Part shown: positions 9,087 through 18,672 of the stretch, one piece after another
Layout: the number at the start of each line of letters is the position of its first letter
Position numbering within the stretch: position 1 is the stretch's first letter
Source of the DNA: JALZVT01 sp039029135
GTDB lineage: Bacteria > Pseudomonadota > Gammaproteobacteria > Pseudomonadales > Azotimanducaceae
NCBI GenBank assembly: GCA_039029135.1
Contig: JBCCGT010000003.1
Location: 271,815 to 335,814 of the forward strand
Direction: 5' to 3'
DNA length: 64,000 nucleotides
Position numbers and translations under genes: made by a program
Notes under the pieces: model-generated
Databases searched by the model: none
Seen by the model: the letters and a program-made list of their open reading frames with translations, nothing else
Told to the model about the DNA's origin: nothing

Positions 9087-10247
9087 TCAGATGAAGAACG
9101 AGACGAACGCCCGCAGCACGATCGCATCGAAGTCGTATAGCGGTTCTGCGCCGGCCGCCGTGCCCGTTACCCGCACATCGCGAAAGTCGTCGTATTGAAA
9201 CCGGATGTAGTCGCCGAATAGGCTGACCTGACCCCGATCGACGAACGGCAGCCAGGGGGTGTTGAACTTGTAGGTGACGCCGAGACCCGCTGTGTGCGTC
9301 TGGAAACTCGCCATCTCCTTGTCGCGCGCGATGAAGTTCTGCTCGTTCGAGCGCTCGAACAGGTCACCATAGAAGTCCGCAGCGCTCTGCTCGTAGTACC
9401 GATAGCGAAGATCGACCGTCAGCCCGTTATCGAAAGGGTGCGTGTAGGCGAGTTCACCGTTGTACGCCTCGATACCCCAGGTATCGGTGTAGTAGCGGGT
9501 CTCCAGCTTCAGAGCGGCGCGGTACGGCATGTACAGCATGCCGCGCAGCGCCACGGCGCTGCTGGTGCGCGTGCCGGGGTAGCGCTCCGCTTCGTAGCTA
9601 TAGCCGAGCGCCGCTGAGGGATCGCGGAATCGCACCTGCCGATAGGGATTGTTCAGGAAGCCCTCGTCCGTGATGCCTTCGTAGTTGAGACTCAGCACTA
9701 GGCTCGAGGTGATGATCTGACTGACGTCCAGGCGGTAGGACTGGTGGGTCGCCTTCTCTTCAAACGTCTCGTCGCCGTTACGCGTTATGGTGTCCCAACC
9801 CCGCGCATAGGCTATGCCAACGTTGGTCAGGTCGCCGAAGAAGTCCTGGGTGATGCCAAAGCGTATCGCGTTGCTCTTGTAGTCACCCTCGCTGCTGTTC
9901 ATGTACGACAGGCCGAGTGCCGTCTTGCCGTGCAGATAGTCGACGCCGGCGCTGCGCTCTTTGCGCTCTTCCGTGTACTCGCTCGCCGTGGTCACAACAT
10001 CGATCGACGCGCTGGTCACCGAGTCGACGTAATAGTTACCCCACACGCTAATCTTGTCCGCCACGCTCTTGCGGACCAGCACCGAAGGTCCCCCGACCTC
10101 CAGACCGCCACCGTCATAGCCGTGATACATCACGTCGATCCGGTCTTCGGGCAAGACCGCCGCGAACGCGCCCGCGCTCGCCAATATCAGTGCCGCGAGC
10201 GTTGTGCCCAGGCGCACAGCCGGGTGGCTAGTTACAGCCACAGCCAC
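9087..10247 (-). CDS. DUF3570 outer-membrane beta-barrel protein
   Basis: 386 aa with an N-terminal signal (LAALILASAGAFA) and alternating aromatic beta strands to a terminal FVSFFI, the C-terminal aromatic signal of BamA substrates. DRIDVMYHGYDGGGLEVGGPSVLVRK near the mature N-terminus and the barrel composition match DUF3570. Its start overlaps the DUF4266 gene by 20 bp, so the two are translationally coupled. In known genomes DUF4266 and DUF3570 genes travel together, often with ApbE-type flavin transferase and thioredoxin genes. Those partners are absent here, where the neighbours encode other barrels and haem proteins. Its role is unknown. Confidence 0.8.
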   Translation of the reverse strand: MAVAVTSHPAVRLGTTLAALILASAGAFAAVLPEDRIDVMYHGYDGGGLEVGGPSVLVRKSVADKISVWGNYYVDSVTSASIDVVTTASEYTEERKERSAGVDYLHGKTALGLSYMNSSEGDYKSNAIRFGITQDFFGDLTNVGIAYARGWDTITRNGDETFEEKATHQSYRLDVSQIITSSLVLSLNYEGITDEGFLNNPYRQVRFRDPSAALGYSYEAERYPGTRTSSAVALRGMLYMPYRAALKLETRYYTDTWGIEAYNGELAYTHPFDNGLTVDLRYRYYEQSAADFYGDLFERSNEQNFIARDKEMASFQTHTAGLGVTYKFNTPWLPFVDRGQVSLFGDYIRFQYDDFRDVRVTGTAAGAEPLYDFDAIVLRAFVSFFI

Positions 10248-10467
10248 CCCCTGCCCCGCCTTCCGCCCCGCGAGCGCCCTCGCGGACCTGGTAGACGTGA
10301 TGCAGATAACCGACAGATACCGGATCGCGGCCGAAGCTCATGATCGGATCGGCGAGCTTATTGCGTTCGAAAGGGCTGACCCAGGGTTCGACGCTGGCGC
10401 AGCCAGCGGAGCCGAACGCGGCCAAGAGCGCGAACGACAGCGCGCTCGCGCGGAATACAGTCTTCAT
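10228..10467 (-). CDS. DUF4266 lipoprotein
   Basis: 79 aa starting at MKTVFRAS (10467). A longer ORF reading is not protein-like. The signal peptide ends in the lipobox GSAGC. The mature part SVEPWVSPFERNKLADPIMSF followed by HHVYQVREGARGAEGGAGGGCGCN is the conserved DUF4266 body, with a Gly/Cys-rich tail that could hold a metal or be covalently modified. It is immediately upstream of the DUF3570 gene and overlaps it. Confidence 0.82.
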   Translation of the reverse strand: MKTVFRASALSFALLAAFGSAGCASVEPWVSPFERNKLADPIMSFGRDPVSVGYLHHVYQVREGARGAEGGAGGGCGCN

Positions 10468-10478
10468 GTTTGCCACCT

Positions 10479-11162
10479 TCAGAAGAACACCGTCAGCCCG
10501 CCGCTGACTTCGAAGTTGTGTTTCACGGCGTCGGAACCGAGCAGATCCGACTTGAACGCGTGGTCTCGAACATCGATACGCAACGCAAGCCAATCCGTCG
10601 CGATAAACCGATAGCCCAGACCGCCGCTGATCGTAAAGCGGTCGTCGCCGCCAAACTCGGATGCGCCAACGCCGGCGATCAGGTACAGCCCACCCTTAAA
10701 CGCCCAACGGCTAGCGATGAAGCTTTCACCCGGCAGCACGTTGATTCCGATCCCGACGTTGTAGGTTCGAAAATCACGCTGATCATCGGTGAGTAGCTGA
10801 GCGCCGCCGGAGAGCTGTTCGAAGCTGGTCTGACCGAGCTTCGAGTCGGCGTAGCTCGCTTCGACGAAGAAGTCCTCTGACAGATGATAGGCGGCGCGAA
10901 CGCCGAACACCGCGTTGCTGCCAAAATCCTCGACCGAGAGCACGCCGCCGAAGGCACCGATCTCGAAGTTCTCGGAATCGATCTTCTCTACCCGCACCGT
11001 GCGCCGCTCGGGCTCGCGCACGATCAGCGGATCGAGCTCCAGATCGTCGGCCGTTGCCGCGGTCGCGTCGCTCGCGAACAGGGCCGCGGCGAGCACGATC
11101 CCGGCGAGCGCGAGCGTGGTGCCTAGCGCCTGCCGAGAAAGAAACTGAATCCGGCTTTCCAT
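10479..11162 (-). CDS. Outer-membrane beta-barrel protein (OMP_myx_plus-like)
   Basis: 227 aa. A signal peptide (LALAGIVLAAALFASDATA) is followed by about 40 acidic residues, then an OmpA-like eight-strand barrel (FEIGAFGGVLSVEDFGSNAVFGVRAAYHL to the terminal GGLTVFF). The style matches the TIGR04565 barrel group that accompanies SH3-like barrels. Its first 40 bp overlap the end of the upstream gene, which indicates coupling. Confidence 0.7.
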   Translation of the reverse strand: MESRIQFLSRQALGTTLALAGIVLAAALFASDATAATADDLELDPLIVREPERRTVRVEKIDSENFEIGAFGGVLSVEDFGSNAVFGVRAAYHLSEDFFVEASYADSKLGQTSFEQLSGGAQLLTDDQRDFRTYNVGIGINVLPGESFIASRWAFKGGLYLIAGVGASEFGGDDRFTISGGLGYRFIATDWLALRIDVRDHAFKSDLLGSDAVKHNFEVSGGLTVFF

Positions 11163-11902
11163 TGATCGACCTCTTCGTTGTCGTCACGGCTGGTAAAGAG
11201 GGTGTGGCGCCGATACTCGAGGTTGAGCACGAACCGTCGGGTGAGGTAGATGTTCGCGCCCAGACCGGCGCTCGCGATCTCATCCGTTCGATCTTCCGCC
11301 TGTACCACCGTCGTCTGTGGTTCCGTGTGAATTATGCCGGTGCCGATGCTGAAAAAAGGCGACACACGCCACTGTGGAAACGGGACCATGACCACGTTCG
11401 CCGTGCCCATGATTCCTTCAGAAAAACTGCCGAGAATTTGCGTTGCGTTGAGGCGCAGGGAGATATTCGGCGTCATTGCCCATGCCGCATAGCCTTCCAG
11501 CGTCCGCGCGCCGTCAAAGGCCCCGCCGCCAAATCCCAGCTCGAAGCGCCGGGTCGCAAAGTCACCGATTCCAGCGCTGTAGAACTCCACCGGCTCGCCA
11601 CGCTCGTCTATCGTGCCGTCGATCGCAGCCGATCGAATCCAGCCCTCCTTCTCGATGTAGTCGCCGCGATTCAAGCGCACCTTGAACCAGTCGGTCCGAC
11701 GCTTGAGCAGCACCAGGCGTTCGCCCTCTGCCGCGACGTAGAACACCGGATAGCCCCGCCCGGGGCCGGTGTGCATTTCGATGAACTGCTCGACCACGAT
11801 GACGGTCGGCTGTTCCCGCTCGAACAGTCCCGCGTGTGCCGCAGGTGGCACGAGCACCCAGGCGAGACAGGCGAAAGCGATGATATTGATTGTTCTGTTC
11901 AC
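11123..11902 (-). CDS. SH3-like domain plus outer-membrane barrel protein
   Basis: 259 aa from a GTG at 11902 (VNRTINIIAFACL). The more upstream in-frame start would run into the preceding gene. The signal peptide ends AAHA. Residues about 25-95 form a bacterial SH3-like module (FIEMHTGPGRGYPVFYVAAEGERLVLLKRRTDWFKVRL, then GWI). The remainder is a beta-barrel ending FSFFLGRR. Together with the next barrel gene it probably forms an envelope complex serving the HzsA-like protein encoded just upstream. That link is inferred from order only. Confidence 0.7.
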   Translation of the reverse strand: MNRTINIIAFACLAWVLVPPAAHAGLFEREQPTVIVVEQFIEMHTGPGRGYPVFYVAAEGERLVLLKRRTDWFKVRLNRGDYIEKEGWIRSAAIDGTIDERGEPVEFYSAGIGDFATRRFELGFGGGAFDGARTLEGYAAWAMTPNISLRLNATQILGSFSEGIMGTANVVMVPFPQWRVSPFFSIGTGIIHTEPQTTVVQAEDRTDEIASAGLGANIYLTRRFVLNLEYRRHTLFTSRDDNEEVDQWKAGFSFFLGRR

Positions 11903-11937
11903 GTTTGGGCCTGGAAGTCCTGTCCGGTTTGGCTGCC

Positions 11938-14601
11938 TCAGGGAGGCACATCGAACGGGTTGTTGTAGTACTGCGCGCCCACATCGAGCCACTCGCTGAT
12001 GAGCTTCAGCTCCGAGGCACTCAGATAACCATCGTGGCTGCCGCCTGCGGCGAACGGTGCGAAGAACGCATCAGATGCGAGCGCCCCAGCGGTGCGTGCC
12101 GGGGGCGCGACGTCGACGGGGATCAGCACCGGTATGGGCTCACCCATCTCGTCCAGGATTAGCTGGCCGTCGTCGTCGACCTGAAAGAGCGGATTACCCG
12201 CCCCGTCGGTTGCCTGAACCAAAAGATCCTGCAGCGCGCCATCGATGATCGTCTGCTCCGAATCGGGGAACAGCAGCTCTCTATAGCTCTTGAAGTGGTC
12301 TGCCTCGTCCGCCGATATGCCGTCCGCAAGGTCGAGGTTCGCTGCCGGTACCTGCAGCACACCGGCAGGGTCCAACGGCGAGTGGCAGGTGTTGCAGGTG
12401 CGATCGGCAAGGACCGTCACGCCATCGACATCGAGAATCTGTCGGTCGACGTTCCAGACGGGATGCACACTGGCCTCGTAGTTGACCACGATGCGACAGG
12501 CGGCCGACCAGCCTGTCGTGCAGCCACCCGCCACCGGCGGCACCGTCGAGAGGTCCGCGTAGGCCGCGGTCTCATCCGGGTCTGGCGCGCGCAGCGCGGG
12601 ATCCGTCCAGATGTCGCTAAAGCGCAGATCGACGGATGGCGCAGCTATGCCATTAATACGGGCGTCGACCTCGGCCATCGTCTCGCCGGCGTTCGCGAAC
12701 AGGGTCGGATCGGTGTTGGGGAACGGACTGCCGTCGAGGGCAGCACCCGCATAGCCGCTGGGTGGCTGTGCATCCGGGCGACCGTGGCCCGCGGCGCTGT
12801 CGCCGTCGTGACAGCCGACGCACTGACGCACCTCGCCGGGCCTCAGTTGCAGCCAGTTCTCGTGTCGAGGCGATATCCGTTTGCCATCCGCATCGACGAC
12901 GCTGATGGTGAACGCAACGTTCGCAGGTACCTGAACCTGAACGGAGCCATCCGGCGCGATCGGCGCGTAGCCCAGCACCTCGCGCATGAGCTGCGCCTGG
13001 GACCGACCGAACGCGGTGTTGTCGATGTCCACGACGTCATCGTCGGCCATCGACACCGCTTTGACGAGACGCAGATAGCGCGCAGGTCTATCCGCAGCCA
13101 CGGTCTGCGCCGGATCGGCCAACGCCTCAATATCGACCGCGGGCGTGCCGTCGATGTCATAGACGCTGCGGATGTTCAGCACGCCCACACCGGCGTCGAC
13201 GAGATCGGCGTCTAGATCGAGACCCGGGACGCCGTCCGGCAGGAAGTCAGGCGACTGCCGCGACTCCAGCACGACGGCCTCGACGAACGCCTCGCCCTCC
13301 TCCGGCACCACGATTGGCTGCTGGGTGTCTGCAGCCAGGTCGTGTACCCAGACGCCGTACAGCGGGGCCGCCTCGGTCATGCCAGCCTCGCGATTGGCTT
13401 CTGTGCAGGGACCAATCAGTGTTCCATCGGTGAGTCGACACTGACTCCAGGACACCAGCAGGCGATCCGTGCCGTCGAACAGCGGCGCGATGCTGGCATA
13501 GCGACCAGCGAGCGGGATGCTGTCAGAGAGCTCCACGCCCGTAATAAGCAGTTCCTGTGCTGGCCCGAGCAGCCCGGCCGCCGAGAACACCGGCGTGTCG
13601 TTGTCGACGAAGTTCGTCGTGTCGATCGACACGGGCAACGCGCCGGTGGGTGCGCCGTTCGTCGAACGCAGCAGCGCAAACACCCGGCCGTCGGGCAGTT
13701 CCAGCGGCGACATGAAGTCGACATCGAAATCGTCGCTCAGGCTGTCGGCGCTGCGCGGACCGTAGAACAGCGCCTGCTCGCGACCGTCCGGCCGCACGCT
13801 GTAGAGCGCGACGCGATCCATGCCCGCAATGTTGTCCCAACGGCTATAGACGATCCGTCCATCGCCGAGGACGGCCGGATACATGTCAGAGCTTTGGTTG
13901 AACGTAATCTGCGTGATGTTGCTGCCGTCCGGGTCCATCACATGCAGAGCCGTCGCCGGTGCATCCCGATCCTCGTCCAGATGCGAAAACTGCGGTTTAC
14001 CCTCATCGAGCAAAATCGCCTTCGAGCGGCGCTGCCGCGTCGAGGCGAACACGATTCGTCCGTCCGGTAGAAAGCGCGGCGCGACGTCGTGTCCTTCTTC
14101 GGCGACGACGTCGGATTCAATTAGCCGGGTCAGCATGTCGGTCGTGGTATCGAACAGCCAAAGATTCCAGGTGGGCTGTTCGTCTTCGTCCAGATCCGGA
14201 TCGTCGGGTGCCCGCATGGCGAAGACCAGCTGCGTACCGTCATAGGAGGCCGCCAGATCTTTCACGTCATAAAGCGCGGGCATTCCATCTTCGTCATCAG
14301 GAAAGAGTCCAGCGGTCAGCGAGCGCTCCGGCGCCGAGGGAGAGGCACGATCGCGCAGTACCAATTCCGCGCCAGGTCGAAATGCACTCGGGTCACGCGG
14401 GGGGCCAGCGTCCGGTGCGATGACTTCGCCGTCGACCAAAAGCACGCGCTTTATGTAGGCCAGAGGGAAGTCGACAACTGCGGGATCTGCAGTCTGACTG
14501 TCGCCCAATAGACCGGGACCGCTCGTGGTGCCGCCGCCGCAAGCGACCAGCAACGAGATACAGCAAAAAAGACAAAGAGAGGAGAAACGCCGACGCGGCA
14601 C
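11938..14601 (-). CDS. HzsA-like PD40-propeller di-haem lipoprotein
   Basis: About 887 aa from a GTG at 14601 that gives a clean lipoprotein signal (VPRRRFSSLCLFCCISLLVAC). ATG 14652 or GTG 14676 would only lengthen the n-region. The N-terminal half has TolB/PD40 propeller repeats (FLPDGRIVFASTR, MDPDGSNITQITF, DGRIVYSRW). The second half resembles the middle domain of the hydrazine synthase alpha subunit, with ENWLQLRPGEVRQCVGCHDG carrying one CXXCH and CNTCHSPLDPAG a second. So it should be a periplasm-facing or surface di-haem c-type cytochrome. Real hydrazine synthase needs partners not present here, so hydrazine chemistry is not implied. It diverges from the haem-protein operon to its right. 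Confidence 0.75.
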   Translation of the reverse strand: MPRRRFSSLCLFCCISLLVACGGGTTSGPGLLGDSQTADPAVVDFPLAYIKRVLLVDGEVIAPDAGPPRDPSAFRPGAELVLRDRASPSAPERSLTAGLFPDDEDGMPALYDVKDLAASYDGTQLVFAMRAPDDPDLDEDEQPTWNLWLFDTTTDMLTRLIESDVVAEEGHDVAPRFLPDGRIVFASTRQRRSKAILLDEGKPQFSHLDEDRDAPATALHVMDPDGSNITQITFNQSSDMYPAVLGDGRIVYSRWDNIAGMDRVALYSVRPDGREQALFYGPRSADSLSDDFDVDFMSPLELPDGRVFALLRSTNGAPTGALPVSIDTTNFVDNDTPVFSAAGLLGPAQELLITGVELSDSIPLAGRYASIAPLFDGTDRLLVSWSQCRLTDGTLIGPCTEANREAGMTEAAPLYGVWVHDLAADTQQPIVVPEEGEAFVEAVVLESRQSPDFLPDGVPGLDLDADLVDAGVGVLNIRSVYDIDGTPAVDIEALADPAQTVAADRPARYLRLVKAVSMADDDVVDIDNTAFGRSQAQLMREVLGYAPIAPDGSVQVQVPANVAFTISVVDADGKRISPRHENWLQLRPGEVRQCVGCHDGDSAAGHGRPDAQPPSGYAGAALDGSPFPNTDPTLFANAGETMAEVDARINGIAAPSVDLRFSDIWTDPALRAPDPDETAAYADLSTVPPVAGGCTTGWSAACRIVVNYEASVHPVWNVDRQILDVDGVTVLADRTCNTCHSPLDPAGVLQVPAANLDLADGISADEADHFKSYRELLFPDSEQTIIDGALQDLLVQATDGAGNPLFQVDDDGQLILDEMGEPIPVLIPVDVAPPARTAGALASDAFFAPFAAGGSHDGYLSASELKLISEWLDVGAQYYNNPFDVPP

Positions 14602-14844
14602 GAACTGGCCCCCGCAGCTACAGCTTCGACACTGAGTCTGGCACAACGTCATCAGAGCGAGCGTGACCGAACGCACAGCGGATGCTTAGCCGAACTGAGG
14701 CACGGCGCACAGCTTCGCATCACGAATTAACAGACCCTTACATCTCGATTACGTCGATGCCCGGGACAGCATCGATGGCCAACGACCAACCGGCTGAGTA
14801 GTCGCGACCGACCGCGACCCCGGTTCTGGGACGGGGTTTACCTC

Positions 14845-16077
14845 ATGCAGCGCACTCGAACGCGATCGCTATCGCGTCGCGTGGCACGCCGTTGTGTAGG
14901 CTTTGCTAACGCTCTGACGCTGACGCTCTGTGCTGGCGTGGGCGCTCATGCCGATGACCGCAGTCAGGCCAAGCGCATCCACGATCGCCTGACAGGCGTG
15001 CCGCCCGATGTTGCGACCCTCGACGCGCTGGAGATCACGCTGGCGGCGGACCCTCTGCAGGCGGCCCTGGATGCGTTGGAGCACCCGCGCTTCTATAACG
15101 TCACGCTGAAGAATTTCGCAGCACCCTGGACCAATCGCGACGGCAGCGTATTCGTGCCACTGAACGACTACACCGCCACCGTCATCGGCATCGTGCGCGA
15201 CGACGTCGACTTTCGGGAAGTGCTCAGTGGCGATATCGCCTATATCGGCTCTTCCGGTCCTGCTTACTCCACCACGGGTAACGCACACTTCGCGGCTCTC
15301 GAAGATGCCGACGTGGATCTCGGCGCTGATCTGACGCGCGTCACACAGTCATCGCTGAACGGCCTGCCCAGTACGGCCACGGCCGGCGTCATGACCAGTC
15401 GCGCGGCCGCACAGGCGTTTTTTATCGCGGGCACGAATCGCGCCATGCTGCGATTCACGCTGATGAACCATCTGTGCCACGACCTGGAGCAGGTTCACGA
15501 TACAACGCGCTCGCCGGATCGCATCCGACAGGACGTGTCGCGCAGTCCGGGGGGCGACTCAAGGGTGTTCCTCAACAATTGCATTGGCTGTCACTCGGGC
15601 ATGGACCCCCTGGCGCAGGCGTATGCCTACTACGACTTCAGCTTCGACGCTGAGGCCGATCCGGAAGGCGAGACCGGCCAGATCATGTACAACGACGCCG
15701 GAACGACCGACCCGATCAGCGGCACACAGGTCGTCGCGAAGTACTTCAACAACGAAGCGACCTTTCCGCAGGGTTTCGCGACACCGAACGACAGCTGGGC
15801 GAACTACTGGCGCGACGGCGTGAACAGCCGGCTCGGCTGGGACAGTTCCCGCGCGGCTTCGGGCAACGGAGCGAAATCAATGGGCGCGGAACTGGCGAAC
15901 TCGGAAGCGTTCGCCAGCTGCCAGGTGACCAAAGTCTTCGAAAACGTCTGTCTGCGGGCTCCCGCGGACAGCACGGACCGCAACCAGATCGCCGCAATGA
16001 CGGCTTCATTCCAGTCGAACGGCTACCGGCTCAAGCGCGTCTTCGCCGAGGCGGCCGTGTATTGCATGGGCGACTGA
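14845..16077 (+). CDS. Exported mono-haem protein, DUF1588-like C-terminus
   Basis: 410 aa with a signal peptide (GFANALTLTLCAGVGAHA). One haem motif, CIGCHSGMDPLAQAYAYYDF near residue 246, resembles the CxxCHxxxDPLGxAxExFD motif of the planctomycete DUF1588/DUF1592 cytochromes. Two further conserved cysteines (FASCQVTKVFENVCLR) follow. The gene begins about 170 bp from the divergent HzsA-like gene and is followed by the LamG di-haem gene after 21 bp, so it heads a three-gene operon. Confidence 0.65.
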   Translation: MQRTRTRSLSRRVARRCVGFANALTLTLCAGVGAHADDRSQAKRIHDRLTGVPPDVATLDALEITLAADPLQAALDALEHPRFYNVTLKNFAAPWTNRDGSVFVPLNDYTATVIGIVRDDVDFREVLSGDIAYIGSSGPAYSTTGNAHFAALEDADVDLGADLTRVTQSSLNGLPSTATAGVMTSRAAAQAFFIAGTNRAMLRFTLMNHLCHDLEQVHDTTRSPDRIRQDVSRSPGGDSRVFLNNCIGCHSGMDPLAQAYAYYDFSFDAEADPEGETGQIMYNDAGTTDPISGTQVVAKYFNNEATFPQGFATPNDSWANYWRDGVNSRLGWDSSRAASGNGAKSMGAELANSEAFASCQVTKVFENVCLRAPADSTDRNQIAAMTASFQSNGYRLKRVFAEAAVYCMGD

Positions 16078-16098
16078 GCGGAGACCGAGGGCGAGCAG

Positions 16099-18579
16099 AT
16101 GACGAGCAGAAGCAACAGTAATTTCAGCAATGGCAACTCACTGCGCGCAGCGTGGAGAGGCGGCGCGGCCGTTGTCGCGCTAATCGTGCTGACCGCATGC
16201 GGTAGTGGCAGCGGTCCGGGCGTGCAAGAGATTCCGCCGGCCGATGCGCCGGATGTCAGCAACTATACGGGGCCGGCACCGAGCACCGCCGACGTGCAGA
16301 ACTTCAAGCTAGCGGTGTGGGACAACCTCGTTCCCAACAATCGCTGCGGCAGCTGCCACAACCAATCGCAAAGCCCGCGTTTCGTGCGTGCGGATGACAT
16401 CAACATGGCCTACGAAGTGATGAACCCGTTGGCTGATTTGAGTGACCCCGCGCAGTCATCCATCGTCGCGAAGGTGCGCAGCGGCCACAACTGCTGGCTG
16501 TCGGATGCAGACGCCTGCGGCGACATCCTGGTTTCCTACATAGAAAACTGGGCGGGCAATACGCTGGGCGGCGGCTCGCGGGCCGTGCCGTTGACGGCCC
16601 CCGTCCTGCGCGATCCCGGCGACAGCAAGAACTTTCCGGTTAGCCCCGGCGCTTTCGCCAGCACGGTCTATCCCGTGCTCGATACCTATTGTTCCAACTG
16701 CCACTCGGAGGCGGCGGCGGTGCCGCAGCAGCCGCTGTTTGCATCTGCCGACGTGGCCGCCGCCTACGACGCCGCCCGAACCAAGATCGATCTCGACACG
16801 CCGTCGAGCTCTCGTTTCGTGGTGCGCCTGGCCAGCGAGTTTCACAACTGCTGGAGCAACTGTGCGCTGGACGCGGCGGAGATGGACGCGGCGATCACCG
16901 CGTTTGCGAACGGCATCAGCGCGACCGAGATCGATGGCGATCTGGTCACGAGCAAGGCCCTCACGATGCTCGACGGCATCATCGCCTCCAGCGGCGGTCG
17001 CATCGAGAACAACGTTGTCGCGCTCTATGAGTTCAAAACGGGCTCTGGCAACGTCGCGTTCGATACATCCGGCGTCGAGCCGGCACTGAACCTCACGCTA
17101 TCGGGCGACACGACCTGGGTAGGCGGCTACGGCATCAGTATGACCAGCGGCAAAGCCCAGGGCTCGACAGCCGCGAGCGCCAAACTGCAGCAGCAGCTGT
17201 CCGCCACTAACGAGTACTCCATCGAAGCGTGGGTCGTCCCCGGCAACGTCACGCAGGACGGCCCCGCCCGCATCGTCACCTATTCGGGCGGCACGGACGA
17301 TCGCAACCTCATGCTGGGTCAAACGCTGTATGACTACGATCTTCTGAATCGCAGCGACGTAACGGGAGCGGACGGTGAACCGCGACTATCGACACCAAGC
17401 GACGAAGAAGTGCTGCAGGCCACGCTACAGCACGTCGTCGCCACGTTCGATCCGACCAACGGCCGCCAGATCTTTGTTAACGGAGAGCTCCGTAGCGGTA
17501 CCGATCCGGCCGGGGGCGGCCTGCTCGCGGACTGGAACGACACCTATGCGCTGGCGATCGGCAGCGAGGTCGACAACGACAATCGCTGGGCAGGAACGAT
17601 GCGTCTGCTGGCGATTCACTCGCGCACACTGACGCCCGAGCAGATCATGACCAACTACGACGCCGGCGTCGGTGAGAAGTTCTTTCTCCTCTTCAACGTC
17701 TCTGATCATGTCGGGACGCCGGATGCGTACATCGTGTTCGTCGTGTCCCAGTTCGACAGCTACGGCTATCTGTTCGATGCTCCGTTCTTTACGGTACTGG
17801 GCGATGGCACGATCGCCGACTTCGATATGCGCGGGATTCGCATCGGCGTCAACGGCCGCGAGCTGGTCACCGGTCAGGCTTACGCGAATCTGGATGAGAG
17901 CGTGACCGGTGCAGCGGTCGCCGCCAGCGATGGACAGCTCGCGCTATCGAGGCTCGGTACGGTTGTCGCCGTCGAGAAGGGCGCGGAGCTCGACGAGTTT
18001 TTCCTGACGTTCGAACAGCTTGGCGCATCGACGAACGTATTCATCGAGGCCACTCCACCCCCGCCCGCCGATCCGGTCGATACCGAACGCGGTCCCGACA
18101 TCGGTATTCGCGACTTCGCGGAGATCGACGCCAGCATGTCGGCGATCACGGGGATTCCGCGCACGAACGCTGCGGTGCGCGCGACGTTCGAGGCGGTGCA
18201 CCAGGCCATGCCGGTGAACACGAACCTGGAAGGCTTTATCTCATCCCAGCAGATGGCGGTCACCCAGCTGTCGATCAGCTACTGCAACGAGCTGCTCGAG
18301 GACACGGGGGCAAGATCCAGCTTCTTCCCCGGTATGGACTTCGACGCCGACGTGTCGATCGCGTTCGCGGACACGGGCGCGCTGCTGGATCCGTTGATCA
18401 CGCGCGGCATCGGCGTGGTCAGCAGTCAGCCCGACGCCGCGCTTGTGCGCGCCGAGCTGGATGCACTGATTACGACTTTGACTAACTGCGGGGGCAGTTG
18501 TGAAGCGGACCGCACCGTGCGTGTGGCCAAGGCCGCTTGCGCGGCCGTGCTCGGCAGCGCAGCGATGATGCTGCAGTGA
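16099..18579 (+). CDS. LamG-domain di-haem lipoprotein
   Basis: 826 aa. The lipobox LTAC puts the lipidated cysteine at residue 34. CGSCHNQ at residues 83-87 and CSNCHSE near 198 are c-type haem sites, each followed by similar residues, so the N-terminal third is two related cytochrome modules. Residues about 310-500 form a LamG/concanavalin-like domain (NNVVALYEFKTGSGNVAFDTSG to IFVNGELRSG). Such cytochrome-LamG proteins in planctomycetes pair with DUF1501 proteins, as here. The function is unknown. Carbohydrate binding plus electron transfer is an inference. Confidence 0.7.
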   Translation: MTSRSNSNFSNGNSLRAAWRGGAAVVALIVLTACGSGSGPGVQEIPPADAPDVSNYTGPAPSTADVQNFKLAVWDNLVPNNRCGSCHNQSQSPRFVRADDINMAYEVMNPLADLSDPAQSSIVAKVRSGHNCWLSDADACGDILVSYIENWAGNTLGGGSRAVPLTAPVLRDPGDSKNFPVSPGAFASTVYPVLDTYCSNCHSEAAAVPQQPLFASADVAAAYDAARTKIDLDTPSSSRFVVRLASEFHNCWSNCALDAAEMDAAITAFANGISATEIDGDLVTSKALTMLDGIIASSGGRIENNVVALYEFKTGSGNVAFDTSGVEPALNLTLSGDTTWVGGYGISMTSGKAQGSTAASAKLQQQLSATNEYSIEAWVVPGNVTQDGPARIVTYSGGTDDRNLMLGQTLYDYDLLNRSDVTGADGEPRLSTPSDEEVLQATLQHVVATFDPTNGRQIFVNGELRSGTDPAGGGLLADWNDTYALAIGSEVDNDNRWAGTMRLLAIHSRTLTPEQIMTNYDAGVGEKFFLLFNVSDHVGTPDAYIVFVVSQFDSYGYLFDAPFFTVLGDGTIADFDMRGIRIGVNGRELVTGQAYANLDESVTGAAVAASDGQLALSRLGTVVAVEKGAELDEFFLTFEQLGASTNVFIEATPPPPADPVDTERGPDIGIRDFAEIDASMSAITGIPRTNAAVRATFEAVHQAMPVNTNLEGFISSQQMAVTQLSISYCNELLEDTGARSSFFPGMDFDADVSIAFADTGALLDPLITRGIGVVSSQPDAALVRAELDALITTLTNCGGSCEADRTVRVAKAACAAVLGSAAMMLQ

Positions 18580-18672
18580 CCCAATACGCCCAGCGACGGG
18601 TGCCGAGACCGGCAGCAGGTGACGGGCACAGGGGACGCCCGACCGAACCAGGACCAATGGGAACGTGAGAAG

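Noticed and set aside
12295..13215. 306-codon plus-strand frame opposite the HzsA-like gene
   Set aside because: Shadow frame; the opposite strand has clear CXXCH and PD40 motifs.
11938..14601. Hydrazine synthase and anammox metabolism
   Set aside because: Only the alpha-like middle domain and two haem motifs are present; beta and gamma subunit genes and other anammox genes are absent.
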